A DNA stretch of 64,000 nt, from the NCBI GenBank assembly GCA_963828185.1, contig CAWHDV010000017.1:248001-312000 (forward strand). The letters are read 5' to 3'. Position 1 is the stretch's first letter; the number at the start of each line of letters is the position of its first letter. Position numbers and translations under genes: made by a program. Below the pieces are notes generated by a model. It was not told the DNA's origin and searched no databases. It saw only the letters and a program-made list of their open reading frames with translations. The stretch is from Rhodoblastus sp963828185 (GTDB taxonomy: Bacteria; Pseudomonadota; Alphaproteobacteria; Rhizobiales; Beijerinckiaceae). Below are positions 6,760-15,811 of the stretch, in pieces.

Positions 6760-8770
6760 CTAACCCTTCGCGTCCACCATCGCCGGCCCGCGCAGCATGT
6801 GGACGAGCGTCCCCTCGGCCACGTCCGCGTCGCCGTGGACGGCCATCACCGCCTTGAGGCCGTCCCGGCGCCGGCGGTGGGCCTCAACCCAGCGCGCCGC
6901 CCCGTAGGTCCCGTCGGCGTCCTCGGCCTCGGCGACCGCCAGCATCCGCTCGACCTCGGCGAGCTGGCGACCGGCCTCGGCGCGCTGCTCCTCGTTCCCC
7001 TTGTCGACGACGTGCTCGTTGCAGTTGGCGCACTCGCCGTGGGTGGGACATGGCGCGAGCGACCAATCGTGGACGCATAGTCCGATCTCGGTGACGTGCG
7101 CCGTGCCGATCTGCGCGCCCAGGAACGCCTTGCGGTCGGCAGGAGGCAGTCTGGCTGCGATGTCGGCGATCGGCCCCGTCAAGTGGTCGCTTTCCACCAT
7201 GCCCCGGACCTTCTCGGCGAGCTTGCGCCCGCTCATGTGGTCGTAGGCGGCGTTCTGCGCCATGTCCTTGCGGCCGGACCAGCGGGCGATCATCTCCTGA
7301 CTCATGCCGCCCTCCTGCGCGAGGGTGTTGAGCCAGTGGCGGAAGCGGTGCGAGTTCACCTTGATCGGGGTTCCGTTGGGTTCGGCGAAGCCGTGCCGCT
7401 CGAAGATGCTCTCCGTGCCATTGCCGCCGGTGATGAAGTCGCCGACCATTTGGTCGGTCAGCAGCCTGACCGAACCGTTTATGGCGCCCCGCTGGCGGTG
7501 GACGAAGTTCTCCCGGATTAGGAACATGTGGTCCTCAAGCCTGACCGGATAGCCGGCCGCAATCGCGGGAATGGCCGCTGCGATAGCGGCGCAGACATCC
7601 CCTGTCGCGACGCCCTTGCGCTTATGGCCATTGCGCCCGTAATCAGGCGGCATTTCCTGCGCAGTCAAACGGTTTGTCTTCGTCCAATTGTACGCCGCCC
7701 CATTTGAGCTTAAACCGAGCGCCTCGTTCAGATCCGTCAACGAGATGAGCTCGCGCGGATCTCCGGCATCGAGTCCCGGCAGCCTGACCCGACCGGGATT
7801 TGCACGCATCCAGCGGGCGTCAGCCCGCACTGGATCAGTTATCCTGCGCACGTCGGCGACGGCGCGGCGAGCCACGTCGACCATCGCGGTGGGTATCCAC
7901 TTCACGCCGGGGCCGAACCCCTTCTCGCCGAAATAGCGGATTCCGTAGCGCACGACCGGCCGCCCGTCGGCGCTGACCTCCGCCACACCGCCCGAGTAGG
8001 CTGTCTCCTCGACCTCGCAGTCCGCCGGGATCGACAGCAGCTCGTTGATGCGCCAGTTGCCGCAGGCGAGAAGCTCGATCGCGCGCATCCGCAGGAGATC
8101 CGGGTCGTCCAACTGCTGGTTGGCGATTTCAGCAAGCGCGTCCAGCGCCGCCTGCGACGGCAGCTTCTCCTCCCTTCGCCGCTCGGCCGCCTCGCCGAAG
8201 CGCTCGTCCGATGTCGGCCGCGGCACCTTGTTGCGCCAGCCGAGTCGCACACGCGCGACGCCGTGCTTGTCGAGGCACTCGGCGACCTCGGCGAGGAAGA
8301 CCCCGGAGCGGTAGGCCGTCGATTTCGGTCTCGCATTTCCGTGCGGCCTTGGCGGCCGCGTCGAAATGGGCCGGCACCAACCGACACGGGTCGTAGCCAT
8401 CGCGGGCAAGCTCCGCGTGAAGATACCGGCAGACCCTGAGCGTGACACCATGCAGCTCAAGGTGGCGCGGCGCCGCATCCTCCCTAAGCCTGATCATCGC
8501 CTTGACGAAATCAGCGAAAGGCCGCTCCATGGGAACAGTGTCCGTCGCCCCCCGCCTGCCTCCTTGGCCCGTCAGAAAGTAGAGGAGGCCCGTTCCCGAC
8601 TTTCCGCCGGTCGCGCGCTGCCTTCTTTTCGTGAAGGCGAGGTCCTTCCACACGGATTCGTCCCAGTCGACGGCGCCGAAAGCCTTCGAGGCCCTGCCCT
8701 TGGCGACGAATGCTTCTAGGTTCGTCTGCGCGTCGCGCTCGCGCGCCGTCTGCAACACCCGGACGTTCAT
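6760..8770 (-). CDS. Tyrosine recombinase C of the trio (reading frame broken by one base)
   Basis: Third gene of the recombinase operon; ATG 8770 overlaps the stop of recombinase B (ATGA). The frame from 8770 is coding to about 8317, then the coding frame shifts by one. Dropping one C of the CC pair at 8316-8317 joins ...CETEID to AYRSGVF... and gives 669 residues. The C-terminal half holds the active-site set: Arg in GNWRINELL, HRFRHW (HxxR) and the nucleophile Tyr in NAAYDHMS. It ends in a Cys/His cluster (CVHDW...PC...C..C) typical of the large integrases of Tn554-like trios. The broken frame may be a sequence error or real inactivation. Confidence 0.8.
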
Positions 8771-10323
8771 CGCGCAGCTCCTTTAGCGGCGTCGATGCGC
8801 GCAACGACATCGGCGATGGCGAGGATGGTGGCGTCGTAGATCGCGACGATGCGCCCGTCCCGCCCTGCGGCCCGCCTGCGCTCCCTGTCTGCAAGCAGCC
8901 TGTCCAGCAGCAGCTGGTGCGGGCCGTCCATCCACGGCTGGAACGAGCCGCAGGTGTAGCAGGCGACCGGCGACATGAGGCCGCAGAAACCGTAGGATCC
9001 GCAGGTTCCTACGGCGCGAACCACCGCCGCCTCGTCGTCGACGACGGCAACCCGGCTGCTGGGGTCGTCGCCGCGGAGTGCGGCCCGCTCCGAGCCGACC
9101 AATTTGCCGAGGAAGGCCTGGGCGATCGGCCCGAGCGCCAACGCCACCGCCCTGTCGAGCGGCCTAACGATGTCGGACCTGACGTCGAAATAGACCTGAA
9201 CGTGCTGAAGGTCGGTGTGGTCGAGCAGGTCGGCGATCTCGCGCTTCGGCACGCCCTCGTTCACCAGCCGCGTCGCGAAGGTGTACCGGAGGCGCCTCGT
9301 CGAAACGTTCATCGGCTCACTTGTGCGATGCGAAACCACGCCCAGCTTGTCGACCGCCTTCTTTAAGAGGACGGAGAATTCCTGCGGTGTCAGGTGCATG
9401 GCGTATTCCCGCAATGGCCCCTCCGAGAGCAGCGACGGCCGGACGCGCGCGAAGAGCGCGAAGGCGAAGTCTGGGTTCCAACCCTCCTCCCCACGCCGAC
9501 GCCGATTCTCGTCGATCAGCGCCAGCAGAACCTTGCCAATTTCCTCGTTGACAGGACGGCGCCGGAACGCCTCGCGCCGCATCGCGTCGCCCTTCTTCAT
9601 CCGCGGGATGTCGACGTGAACGAACTGCACCTCGCCGCCGTCGCCGGCGATCACCTTGACGTCCTCCTCACGCATCAGCGCCGGCTGGAGCGGATTGGAG
9701 CCAAACGCGACGCAGAGCCAGACCGCAGCCTGTTCCTGGAGGCTGATCTGGCCCTCTTTTGTCGCCTTACGCAAGGCGTTCAACAGCGCGACGATCTCAA
9801 GGTCGTCGAGAGGCCCTTCTTCTGGGTCGAGCGAAAGAACCGCCTGGCCCTTCGCGTTGCCACCGATCCGCATCTGTTCGGCTTCGAAGGCAACATCGGC
9901 GTCGAAATTTTCGAATCCATTGTCAGCGGCCCAACAGTACCAGCGCCGAACATGATGCAATAACCATGCGCCATCGCCCAAAGTCGCCCGCATCTCTGAG
10001 AATAGGCTAAATGGTATAGTCGTTCCGTTTTCGCTCGCATCCTGTAGTACGCTGGATTTTCCAGCAATCATAGTCAGTTGTTCAAATGCATTTTTGGCAT
10101 TCATAGGCCCACGAGTCTCGATCATGTTTCTAATGAAACAGACTGACGCCTCCAATATCGACCAGTTGTGAAGGGGAAATTTCTTCCAGCTCAGGCGGTT
10201 TCTGCCCGTGACATCATTCATCAACCATTCCCAACCGGAGGCGTCTACCGGCATACCTGCCCTGTCATAGATGGTCCCCTGCGAAGGGAATTCTGGAATA
10301 GGCCTCAGTTCTGCGTTGGTCAT
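8767..10323 (-). CDS. Tyrosine recombinase B of the trio
   Basis: 518 residues, coupled to recombinase A by an ATGA overlap and to C by another. The C-terminal catalytic part shows RRLRYTFATR (Arg346), LLDHTDLQ (His369) and nucleophile Tyr378 (VQVYF). This is the RFRYT/LDHTD signature of trio integrases, in which the usual first His of HxxR is Arg. The expected box-I Arg (about residue 209-213, GSNPLQPAL) is not seen. A C-terminal Cys4 cluster (Cys441, 447, 455, 458) may bind zinc. It probably acts with A and C in excision and integration of the island. The missing box-I Arg raises the possibility that it is a structural rather than catalytic subunit. Confidence 0.85.
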   Translation of the reverse strand: MTNAELRPIPEFPSQGTIYDRAGMPVDASGWEWLMNDVTGRNRLSWKKFPLHNWSILEASVCFIRNMIETRGPMNAKNAFEQLTMIAGKSSVLQDASENGTTIPFSLFSEMRATLGDGAWLLHHVRRWYCWAADNGFENFDADVAFEAEQMRIGGNAKGQAVLSLDPEEGPLDDLEIVALLNALRKATKEGQISLQEQAAVWLCVAFGSNPLQPALMREEDVKVIAGDGGEVQFVHVDIPRMKKGDAMRREAFRRRPVNEEIGKVLLALIDENRRRRGEEGWNPDFAFALFARVRPSLLSEGPLREYAMHLTPQEFSVLLKKAVDKLGVVSHRTSEPMNVSTRRLRYTFATRLVNEGVPKREIADLLDHTDLQHVQVYFDVRSDIVRPLDRAVALALGPIAQAFLGKLVGSERAALRGDDPSSRVAVVDDEAAVVRAVGTCGSYGFCGLMSPVACYTCGSFQPWMDGPHQLLLDRLLADRERRRAAGRDGRIVAIYDATILAIADVVARIDAAKGAAR

Positions 10324-11573
10324 TTGACGTTCCCATTCCAGCTTTTTTCCTGCATGCCCAGAGCCGCCTCGTTGGCGCGGCGCTCCGTGCGGTCCAGCTG
10401 GTAGTTCTCGCCCTGCGTGGAGTTCTTGACCCAGCCCATCTGGTGGTTGCGCGCCTGCGCCTCCTCCGCCTCGCTCATGCCGACCGCCTCGGCGTAGTCG
10501 CTAAAGCGCTCGTTCCAGTCGTGGCGCGAGACGTGCGGGGAAGCGTGCGCCGGTACCCCAGACGCGCGGGCGCGCAGCAGGCGATACATGTCGTTGACCG
10601 CCAGCAACGACAGCGGCTTGCCACTGCGCGCGAGGAACAGGTACGGGGTACGCTTCGAGTTAGGAATCGCGGGGCGCTCGTTGCGCACGTAGTCGAACAG
10701 GTCCGCGGCTAGCTCTTCGCTCAGCGGAGCCGGGCGCTTCAGCGTCTTGGGCAGCGGCTGGCGCGGTCTGCCGTCAGCCTTTTCGCCTTTGGCGCCGCGA
10801 AATACGCCGACCACGACGTAGGGATGCGACGACTTCCGATCGCCCCGAAGGAACAGGTCCTCTCCGGCGATCCCGAGGGCCTCGCCTCTGCGGCAGCCGA
10901 TTTCGTCGATCAGCCTCATGAGCAGATAGTTGCGGCGTCGGTACGGCGGCTTGAACGGGTTCTGCGGGCTGTCCGGCCGGATCGCGGCGAGGAAAGCGGC
11001 TCGCCCGTCCCCGCCCATGCTCAGGCGCCTGCCCCGCTTCGTTCTCGGCAGGTCGTTTAACATGAGCCGCCCGAAGTCTTCGAGCCGCGCCCTCGCATCG
11101 AGGGCGCGGGCCGTATCTCGGTTGGGGATGCGGCGGACGACATCCTGTGCATGCCAAGCGAGGTAGGCGTGGACGTCGCGGATCCGGGTCGCCCACGTGG
11201 CGCCAGAGACGACCGCTTTCGCGGCGCGCCGCGCCTTATCGCTGACAGCCTTGTCGAGGTTGCCGTTCCTGCGCAGCGCCTGCCGCAGGTCCACGGCCTC
11301 GCCGCGATCGAGGAATTCGCAGCGGCCGACGCGCGCGTCGAGATCTACGCGCCGCCTCTCGGCCCAGTTGAGGGCGATGGCGACGGCGCCGAGGGCGTTC
11401 ATCTGGGTGTTGTAGGTTAGTCCGCGCTCGCGCAGACAGGCGACGCCGTAGAGCGTAGTCCCGTAATGGGCGACGCCGTCAGGCCCCTCGACCAGCGCCC
11501 AGCGCTCGCCAGTGGCCGGATCTACGCTCAACTTTACGCGGTATGGACGCGGATTCCCCTTGTTTTCCGGCAC
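10320..11573 (-). CDS. Tyrosine recombinase A of the trio
   Basis: 417 residues, first gene of the trio operon. The start is GTG 11573 with a full AGGAGG (11579-11584) 5 nt upstream. Catalytic residues are in order: box-I Arg228/229 (IGCRRGEAL), HVSR (His347-Arg350), His377 and nucleophile Tyr391 (GENYQ). The N-terminal part is a SAM-like core-binding domain (about residues 50-180). A perfect LexA box lies 66 nt upstream, so expression is probably induced by DNA damage. The operon points away from ssb and lies 146 bp from it, so the island end is probably between the two genes. Comparable three-recombinase operons are known (Tn554-type TnpAB relatives, recombinase-in-trio elements). Confidence 0.88.
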   Translation of the reverse strand: MPENKGNPRPYRVKLSVDPATGERWALVEGPDGVAHYGTTLYGVACLRERGLTYNTQMNALGAVAIALNWAERRRVDLDARVGRCEFLDRGEAVDLRQALRRNGNLDKAVSDKARRAAKAVVSGATWATRIRDVHAYLAWHAQDVVRRIPNRDTARALDARARLEDFGRLMLNDLPRTKRGRRLSMGGDGRAAFLAAIRPDSPQNPFKPPYRRRNYLLMRLIDEIGCRRGEALGIAGEDLFLRGDRKSSHPYVVVGVFRGAKGEKADGRPRQPLPKTLKRPAPLSEELAADLFDYVRNERPAIPNSKRTPYLFLARSGKPLSLLAVNDMYRLLRARASGVPAHASPHVSRHDWNERFSDYAEAVGMSEAEEAQARNHQMGWVKNSTQGENYQLDRTERRANEAALGMQEKSWNGNVK

Positions 11574-11638
11574 GTTTGCCTCCTGGACTTGACAGAGTCA
11601 GGTTCCCATGAGCTGAGCCGCGTGTAAAGTTGCATTTC

Positions 11639-11653
11639 GAACAAAAAAAGAAC
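11639..11653 (-). promoter_or_regulatory. Perfect LexA (SOS) box before the recombinase operon
   Basis: GAAC-AAAAAAA-GAAC on the plus strand, i.e. GTTC-T7-GTTC on the minus strand, a perfect GTTC-N7-GTTC. It lies 66 nt before the GTG of recombinase A and shares its T-run with the ssb terminator. It implies LexA repression and damage-induced expression of the recombinases. Confidence 0.7.
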
Positions 11654-11672
11654 AGCGCTAAGGCGCTGTTCT
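11643..11672 (-). terminator. Rho-independent terminator of ssb
   Basis: On the minus strand the stem AACAGCGC-loop-GCGCTGTT is followed directly by a run of seven T. It lies about 50 nt after the ssb stop. The T-run doubles as the spacer of the LexA box of the next operon. Confidence 0.75.
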
Positions 11673-11718
11673 GTAACTGCATTCCGCACGGGACTTTACA
11701 AATTGGCGTTACTTACTT

Positions 11719-12240
11719 CTAAAAGGGAATATCGTCGTCGAGCGAGTCCGAGGCCCGGCCGCCGCCCTGCCCGCCGCGTTCGGACGGGCCTCGCTCCATC
11801 GGCGACTGGCGGCCGAAACCGCCGCCCGAAGAGCTCCCGGAAGAACCGCCGGATGCGCCGCCATAGCCCGCGTCGTCGCCGCGTCCGCTGCGGCTGTCGA
11901 GCAGGGTCAGTTCGCCGCGGAAACGCTGCAGCACGATTTCCGTCGTCTTGCGCTGGTGGCCTTCCTTGTCAGTGAATTCGCGGGTCTGCAACTGGCCTTC
12001 GAGATAGACCTTCGCGCCCTTCTTGCAATATTGCTCGGCGATCTTGCCCAGGGCCTCGTTGAAGATCACCACATTATGCCATTCGGTGCGGTCCTTGCGC
12101 TCCCCTGTCGCCTTGTCGCGCCAGCTTTCGGTGGTGGCGAGCGAAAAGGACACGACGCTGTCGCCGGAATTCATCCGCCGCACTTCCGGATCGCGACCGA
12201 GATTGCCGATCAGAATGACTTTGTTGACGCTACCGGCCAT
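11719..12240 (-). CDS. ssb: Single-stranded DNA-binding protein SSB
   Basis: 173 residues. The N-terminal OB-fold (residues 1-112) starts MAGSVNKVILIGNLGRDPE and includes the TEWHNVVIF strand. A Gly/Ser-rich linker follows, then the acidic C-terminal tip DDDIPF that docks partner proteins. The tetramer protects single-stranded DNA in replication, recombination and repair. It is divergent from uvrA with a shared intergenic region holding LexA and DnaA boxes, so SOS induction is likely. Length and motifs are standard. Confidence 0.98.
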   Translation of the reverse strand: MAGSVNKVILIGNLGRDPEVRRMNSGDSVVSFSLATTESWRDKATGERKDRTEWHNVVIFNEALGKIAEQYCKKGAKVYLEGQLQTREFTDKEGHQRKTTEIVLQRFRGELTLLDSRSGRGDDAGYGGASGGSSGSSSGGGFGRQSPMERGPSERGGQGGGRASDSLDDDIPF

Positions 12241-12319
12241 GATTTCCCCGCTTCTTGCTTGCCCTGCGGCCGGCGCATCCTATACGTGCGCCGAAAAGCC
12301 CGCGCGGCATTATCGATCC

Positions 12320-12328
12320 TTATCCACA
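12320..12328 (+). promoter_or_regulatory. DnaA-box match in the ssb-uvrA intergenic region
   Basis: Perfect TTATCCACA. A single 9-mer can occur by chance, but its place between two replication/repair genes beside a LexA box makes it worth noting. Confidence 0.35.
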
Positions 12329-12368
12329 GCGGCGCGGTCAAAACGCCAAAATCCGCAACGGCAACGCT

Positions 12369-12383
12369 GTTCTATTTATGTTC
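12369..12383 (+). promoter_or_regulatory. LexA (SOS) box of uvrA/ssb
   Basis: Perfect GTTC-TATTTAT-GTTC. It lies 111 nt upstream of the uvrA start and 128 nt upstream of the divergent ssb start, matching the known LexA control of uvrA in alphaproteobacteria. Confidence 0.8.
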
Positions 12384-12494
12384 TAGCCCACAGCGGCGAA
12401 TCGTGCAAGCCTGCGGCGCTGGAATTTATGGAAAACGGCGTTAAATAGAGCCCGACCTTGACGCCGCCGCATCGGCCTCGTTTTCTGGAATTGC

Positions 12495-15400
12495 ATGATG
12501 GATTCACCCAGGCCGAAAAGCCCGAAAAACAAGGCCCCTGCCCCCAGGGATCAGGCCAAGCCTTTGAAAGCGTCATCGAAAGCCGCGCCAAAAACGCCGG
12601 TCAAGGAAACGGCGGAAGCGGCGGCCCTGCGCATCGGCGAGGGCCGGGTGATTTCTCTGCGCGGCGCGCGCGAGCATAATCTCAAGAACGTCAACCTGAC
12701 CATTCCGCGCGACAAGCTTGTGGTCTTCACCGGCCTGTCCGGCTCTGGCAAATCCTCGCTCGCCTTCGACACCATCTACGCCGAGGGCCAGAGGCGCTAT
12801 GTCGAGAGCCTTTCCGCCTATGCGCGGCAGTTCCTCGAGATGATGCAGAAGCCCGACGTCGATCATATCGACGGGCTGTCGCCCGCCATTTCCATCGAAC
12901 AGAAGACCACATCGAAGAACCCCCGCTCGACCGTCGGCACCGTCACTGAAATCAACGATTACATGCGCCTTTTATGGGCGCGCGTCGGCATTCCCTATTC
13001 GCCCGCCACCGGCCTGCCGATCGAAAGCCAGACCGTGAGCCAGATGGTCGATCGCGTGCTGGGCCTGCCCGAGCGGACGCGGCTCTTTTTGCTCGCGCCG
13101 GTGGTGCGCGGGAGAAAGGGAGAATATCGCAAGGAAATCGCCGAATTCCTCAAGCGCGGCTTCCAGCGTTTGAAGATCGACGGCCAGTTTTACGACATCG
13201 CCGACGCTCCGGCGCTCGACAAGAAGCTCAAGCACGACATTGACGTGGTGGTCGATCGCATTGTCGTGCGCGCCGATATTTCCGCCCGGCTCGCCGAGAG
13301 CTTCGAGACCGCGCTCGACCTCGCCGACGGCGTGGCGATCGTCGAATTCGCGGAAAGCGCGCAAGCCGCCGCGAAACCGGCCGAGCGCATCGTCTTCTCG
13401 TCGAAATTCTCCTGTCCGGTGTCAGGCTTTTCCATTCCGGAAATCGAGCCCCGCCTGTTCTCCTTCAACTCGCCGCACGGCGCCTGCCCGAAATGCAGCG
13501 GCATCGGCTTCGAGCAGAAGGTCGATCCTGAACTGATCGTGCCGAATCCCGAACAGACCCTGCGCAAGGGCGCCATCGCGCCCTGGGCCAAGTCGCCCTC
13601 CCCCTATTACGCGCAGACGCTGGAGGCGTTGGGAAAAGCCTTCAAGTTCCGCTTGGAGGACCGCTGGTCGAAACTCAGCCCGGACGCGAGGAACATCATC
13701 CTCTACGGCACGGGCGAGCAGGAGGTGCGCTTCGCCTATGCCGACGGCTTGCGCTCCTATGAGGTGAAGAAGCCCTTCGAAGGTGTGATCCGCAATCTGG
13801 AGCGGCGCTATCTCGAGACCGAGAGCGAATGGGCGCGCGAAGAAATCGGCCGCTTCATGTCGGCCAGTCCCTGCGCCGCCTGCAAGGGCTCGCGCCTCAA
13901 GCCGGAGGCCCTCGCCGTCAAGATCGAGCATCGCCATATCGGCGAGATTTCGGAACTGTCGGTGCGCGACGCGCAGGCTTGGTTCGCCCTGTTGCCCGCA
14001 AAACTCGACGCCAAGCGCAACGAGATCTCCAGCCGGATCTTGCGCGAAATCGGCGACCGGCTGAAGTTCCTGGTCGATGTCGGCCTGGATTATTTGACGC
14101 TTTCGCGAGGCTCGGGCACGCTCTCGGGCGGCGAGAGCCAGCGCATCCGCCTCGCCTCGCAGATCGGCTCGGGCCTCACCGGCGTGCTCTACGTGCTTGA
14201 CGAGCCGTCGATCGGCCTGCACCAGCGCGACAATTTCCGCCTGCTCGAGACGCTGCGCCGGCTGCGCGATCTCGGCAATTCGGTGATCGTCGTCGAGCAT
14301 GACGAGGACGCCATCCTCACGGCGGATTATGTCGTCGATGTCGGGCCGGGCGCGGGCGTGCACGGCGGCGAGATCGTGGCGCAGGGAACGCCTGATGACA
14401 TCATGGCCGACGAGAATTCGCTGACCGGCGCCTATCTCACGGGCAAGCTCAGCGTCGCCGCGCCAAAAAAGCGGCGCAAGCCCGACCCTGAAAGAAAACT
14501 GACGCTCACCGGCGCGCGCGGCAACAATCTGCGCAATGTCACGGCGGAGCTGCCGCTCGGCCTCTTCACCTGCATCACCGGCGTCTCCGGCGGCGGCAAA
14601 TCGACCCTGGTGGTCGATACGCTCTACAAGGCGGTGGCGCGGCGGCTCAACGGCGCCTTCGAGCATCCCGCGCCCTTCGACGCGCTGGATGGGCTTGAGC
14701 ATATCGACAAGGTCATCGATATCGACCAGTCGCCGATCGGCCGCACGCCGCGCTCCAATCCCGCAACCTATGTCGGCGCCTTCACGCCGATCCGCGACTG
14801 GTTCGCCGGCCTGCCGGAAGCCAAGGCGCGCGGCTACGGGCCGGGCCGCTTCTCCTTCAACGTCAAGGGCGGCCGCTGCGAGGCGTGCCAGGGCGACGGC
14901 GTGATCAAGATCGAAATGCACTTTTTGCCGGATGTCTATGTCACCTGCGACGTGTGCAAGGGCAAGCGCTACGACCGCGAAACGCTGGAAGTGCGCTACC
15001 GTGACAGGTCGATCGCCGACGTGCTCGACATGACGGTCGAGGAAGCGGCCGAACTGTTCAAGGCCGTGCCCTCCATCCGCGACAAGATGCAGACTCTTGC
15101 CCGTGTCGGCCTGGGTTACGTCAAGGTGGGGCAACAAGCCACCACATTGTCCGGAGGCGAGGCGCAGCGCGTAAAACTGTCAAAGGAGCTTTCGCGCCGC
15201 TCGACCGGCCGCACGCTCTATATCCTCGACGAACCGACCACCGGCCTGCATTTCCACGATGTGAAAAAGCTTCTGGAGGTGCTGCACGAACTGGTCGACC
15301 AGGGCAACAGCGTGGTCGTCATCGAGCACAATCTCGAAGTGGTGAAGACGGCGGACTGGGTGATCGACATGGGTCCCGAAGGCGGCGACGGCGGCGGGAC

Positions 15401-15515
15401 CATCGTCGCCCAGGGACCGCCCGAGGCGATCGTGCGCGAACCGGCGTCCTATACCGGGCGTTTCCTGAAGGAAATTTTGCAGCGGCGACCCGGTGGCCGG
15501 CAGGCGGCGGAATGA
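12495..15515 (+). CDS. uvrA: Excinuclease ABC subunit UvrA
   Basis: 1006 residues, slightly longer than usual because of a basic, Lys/Pro-rich N-terminal extension of about 45 residues before the first ATPase domain. Two ABC ATPase modules are visible: Walker A GLSGSGKSS and GVSGGGKST, and signatures LSGGESQRIRLA and LSGGEAQRVKLS. Zinc-binding CxxC pairs (CPKC, CAAC...) and the central CEACQGDG zinc finger are present. UvrA recognises bulky DNA lesions and loads UvrB in nucleotide excision repair. A perfect LexA box upstream indicates SOS regulation. ATG 12498 is an alternative start one codon on. Confidence 0.98.
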   Translation: MMDSPRPKSPKNKAPAPRDQAKPLKASSKAAPKTPVKETAEAAALRIGEGRVISLRGAREHNLKNVNLTIPRDKLVVFTGLSGSGKSSLAFDTIYAEGQRRYVESLSAYARQFLEMMQKPDVDHIDGLSPAISIEQKTTSKNPRSTVGTVTEINDYMRLLWARVGIPYSPATGLPIESQTVSQMVDRVLGLPERTRLFLLAPVVRGRKGEYRKEIAEFLKRGFQRLKIDGQFYDIADAPALDKKLKHDIDVVVDRIVVRADISARLAESFETALDLADGVAIVEFAESAQAAAKPAERIVFSSKFSCPVSGFSIPEIEPRLFSFNSPHGACPKCSGIGFEQKVDPELIVPNPEQTLRKGAIAPWAKSPSPYYAQTLEALGKAFKFRLEDRWSKLSPDARNIILYGTGEQEVRFAYADGLRSYEVKKPFEGVIRNLERRYLETESEWAREEIGRFMSASPCAACKGSRLKPEALAVKIEHRHIGEISELSVRDAQAWFALLPAKLDAKRNEISSRILREIGDRLKFLVDVGLDYLTLSRGSGTLSGGESQRIRLASQIGSGLTGVLYVLDEPSIGLHQRDNFRLLETLRRLRDLGNSVIVVEHDEDAILTADYVVDVGPGAGVHGGEIVAQGTPDDIMADENSLTGAYLTGKLSVAAPKKRRKPDPERKLTLTGARGNNLRNVTAELPLGLFTCITGVSGGGKSTLVVDTLYKAVARRLNGAFEHPAPFDALDGLEHIDKVIDIDQSPIGRTPRSNPATYVGAFTPIRDWFAGLPEAKARGYGPGRFSFNVKGGRCEACQGDGVIKIEMHFLPDVYVTCDVCKGKRYDRETLEVRYRDRSIADVLDMTVEEAAELFKAVPSIRDKMQTLARVGLGYVKVGQQATTLSGGEAQRVKLSKELSRRSTGRTLYILDEPTTGLHFHDVKKLLEVLHELVDQGNSVVVIEHNLEVVKTADWVIDMGPEGGDGGGTIVAQGPPEAIVREPASYTGRFLKEILQRRPGGRQAAE

Positions 15516-15689
15516 ACGGCGAGGCGGGAGCATAGCCTCAAGTCATTGTGTCGCCGCATTTTTTTGAGACCATGAGCGGCGGTGGACTTAAAGACATTGG
15601 CTTTGTGATCGTTTAGCCATGCAAATTACGCAATGCCGCATTGCAAAAATAACGGGTTCCCTATTGGTTCATATATGATCACAATCTTG

Positions 15690-15811
15690 TGAGATTTAGA
15701 GGAAAGTTCTAAGCCTTTCTTCCTATCAGAGGTAAGTGGACAGGTGCGGTTTCAACCCCTGTCCGCCGACGCGCCCGCCGGTCCCTCCCCCCGGCGGGCG
15801 CTTTCTTTTTT
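15690..15811 (+). ncRNA. Candidate small RNA with terminal terminator hairpin
   Basis: An AT-rich promoter-like stretch is followed by a hairpin GGACAGG(15738-15744)/CCTGTCC(15758-15764). Six bases later comes an 11-bp GC stem (15771-15781 with 15791-15801) and TTTCTTTTTT. There is no open reading frame with an SD. The compact two-stem layout ending in a strong Rho-independent terminator is typical of alphaproteobacterial sRNAs. The 5' end is a guess. It could instead be a long 3' UTR of uvrA. Confidence 0.5.
15771..15811 (+). terminator. Strong Rho-independent terminator
   Basis: Perfect 11-bp stem GCGCCCGCCGG / CCGGCGGGCGC with a 9-nt loop, followed by TTTCTTTTTT. It ends the candidate sRNA or the uvrA transcript. 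Confidence 0.9.

Noticed and set aside
11479..11682. 67-codon frame across the recombinase start and the ssb terminator
   Set aside because: It crosses a terminator hairpin and overlaps the start of a well-supported gene in another frame.
13422..15137. Long open frame on the minus strand opposite uvrA (571 codons)
   Set aside because: It mirrors uvrA codons in GC-rich DNA; no SD and no domain. The same holds for long frames opposite bamA (35337-37445), dnaE (50610-52241), secD (18214-19908) and comEC (24467-25864).
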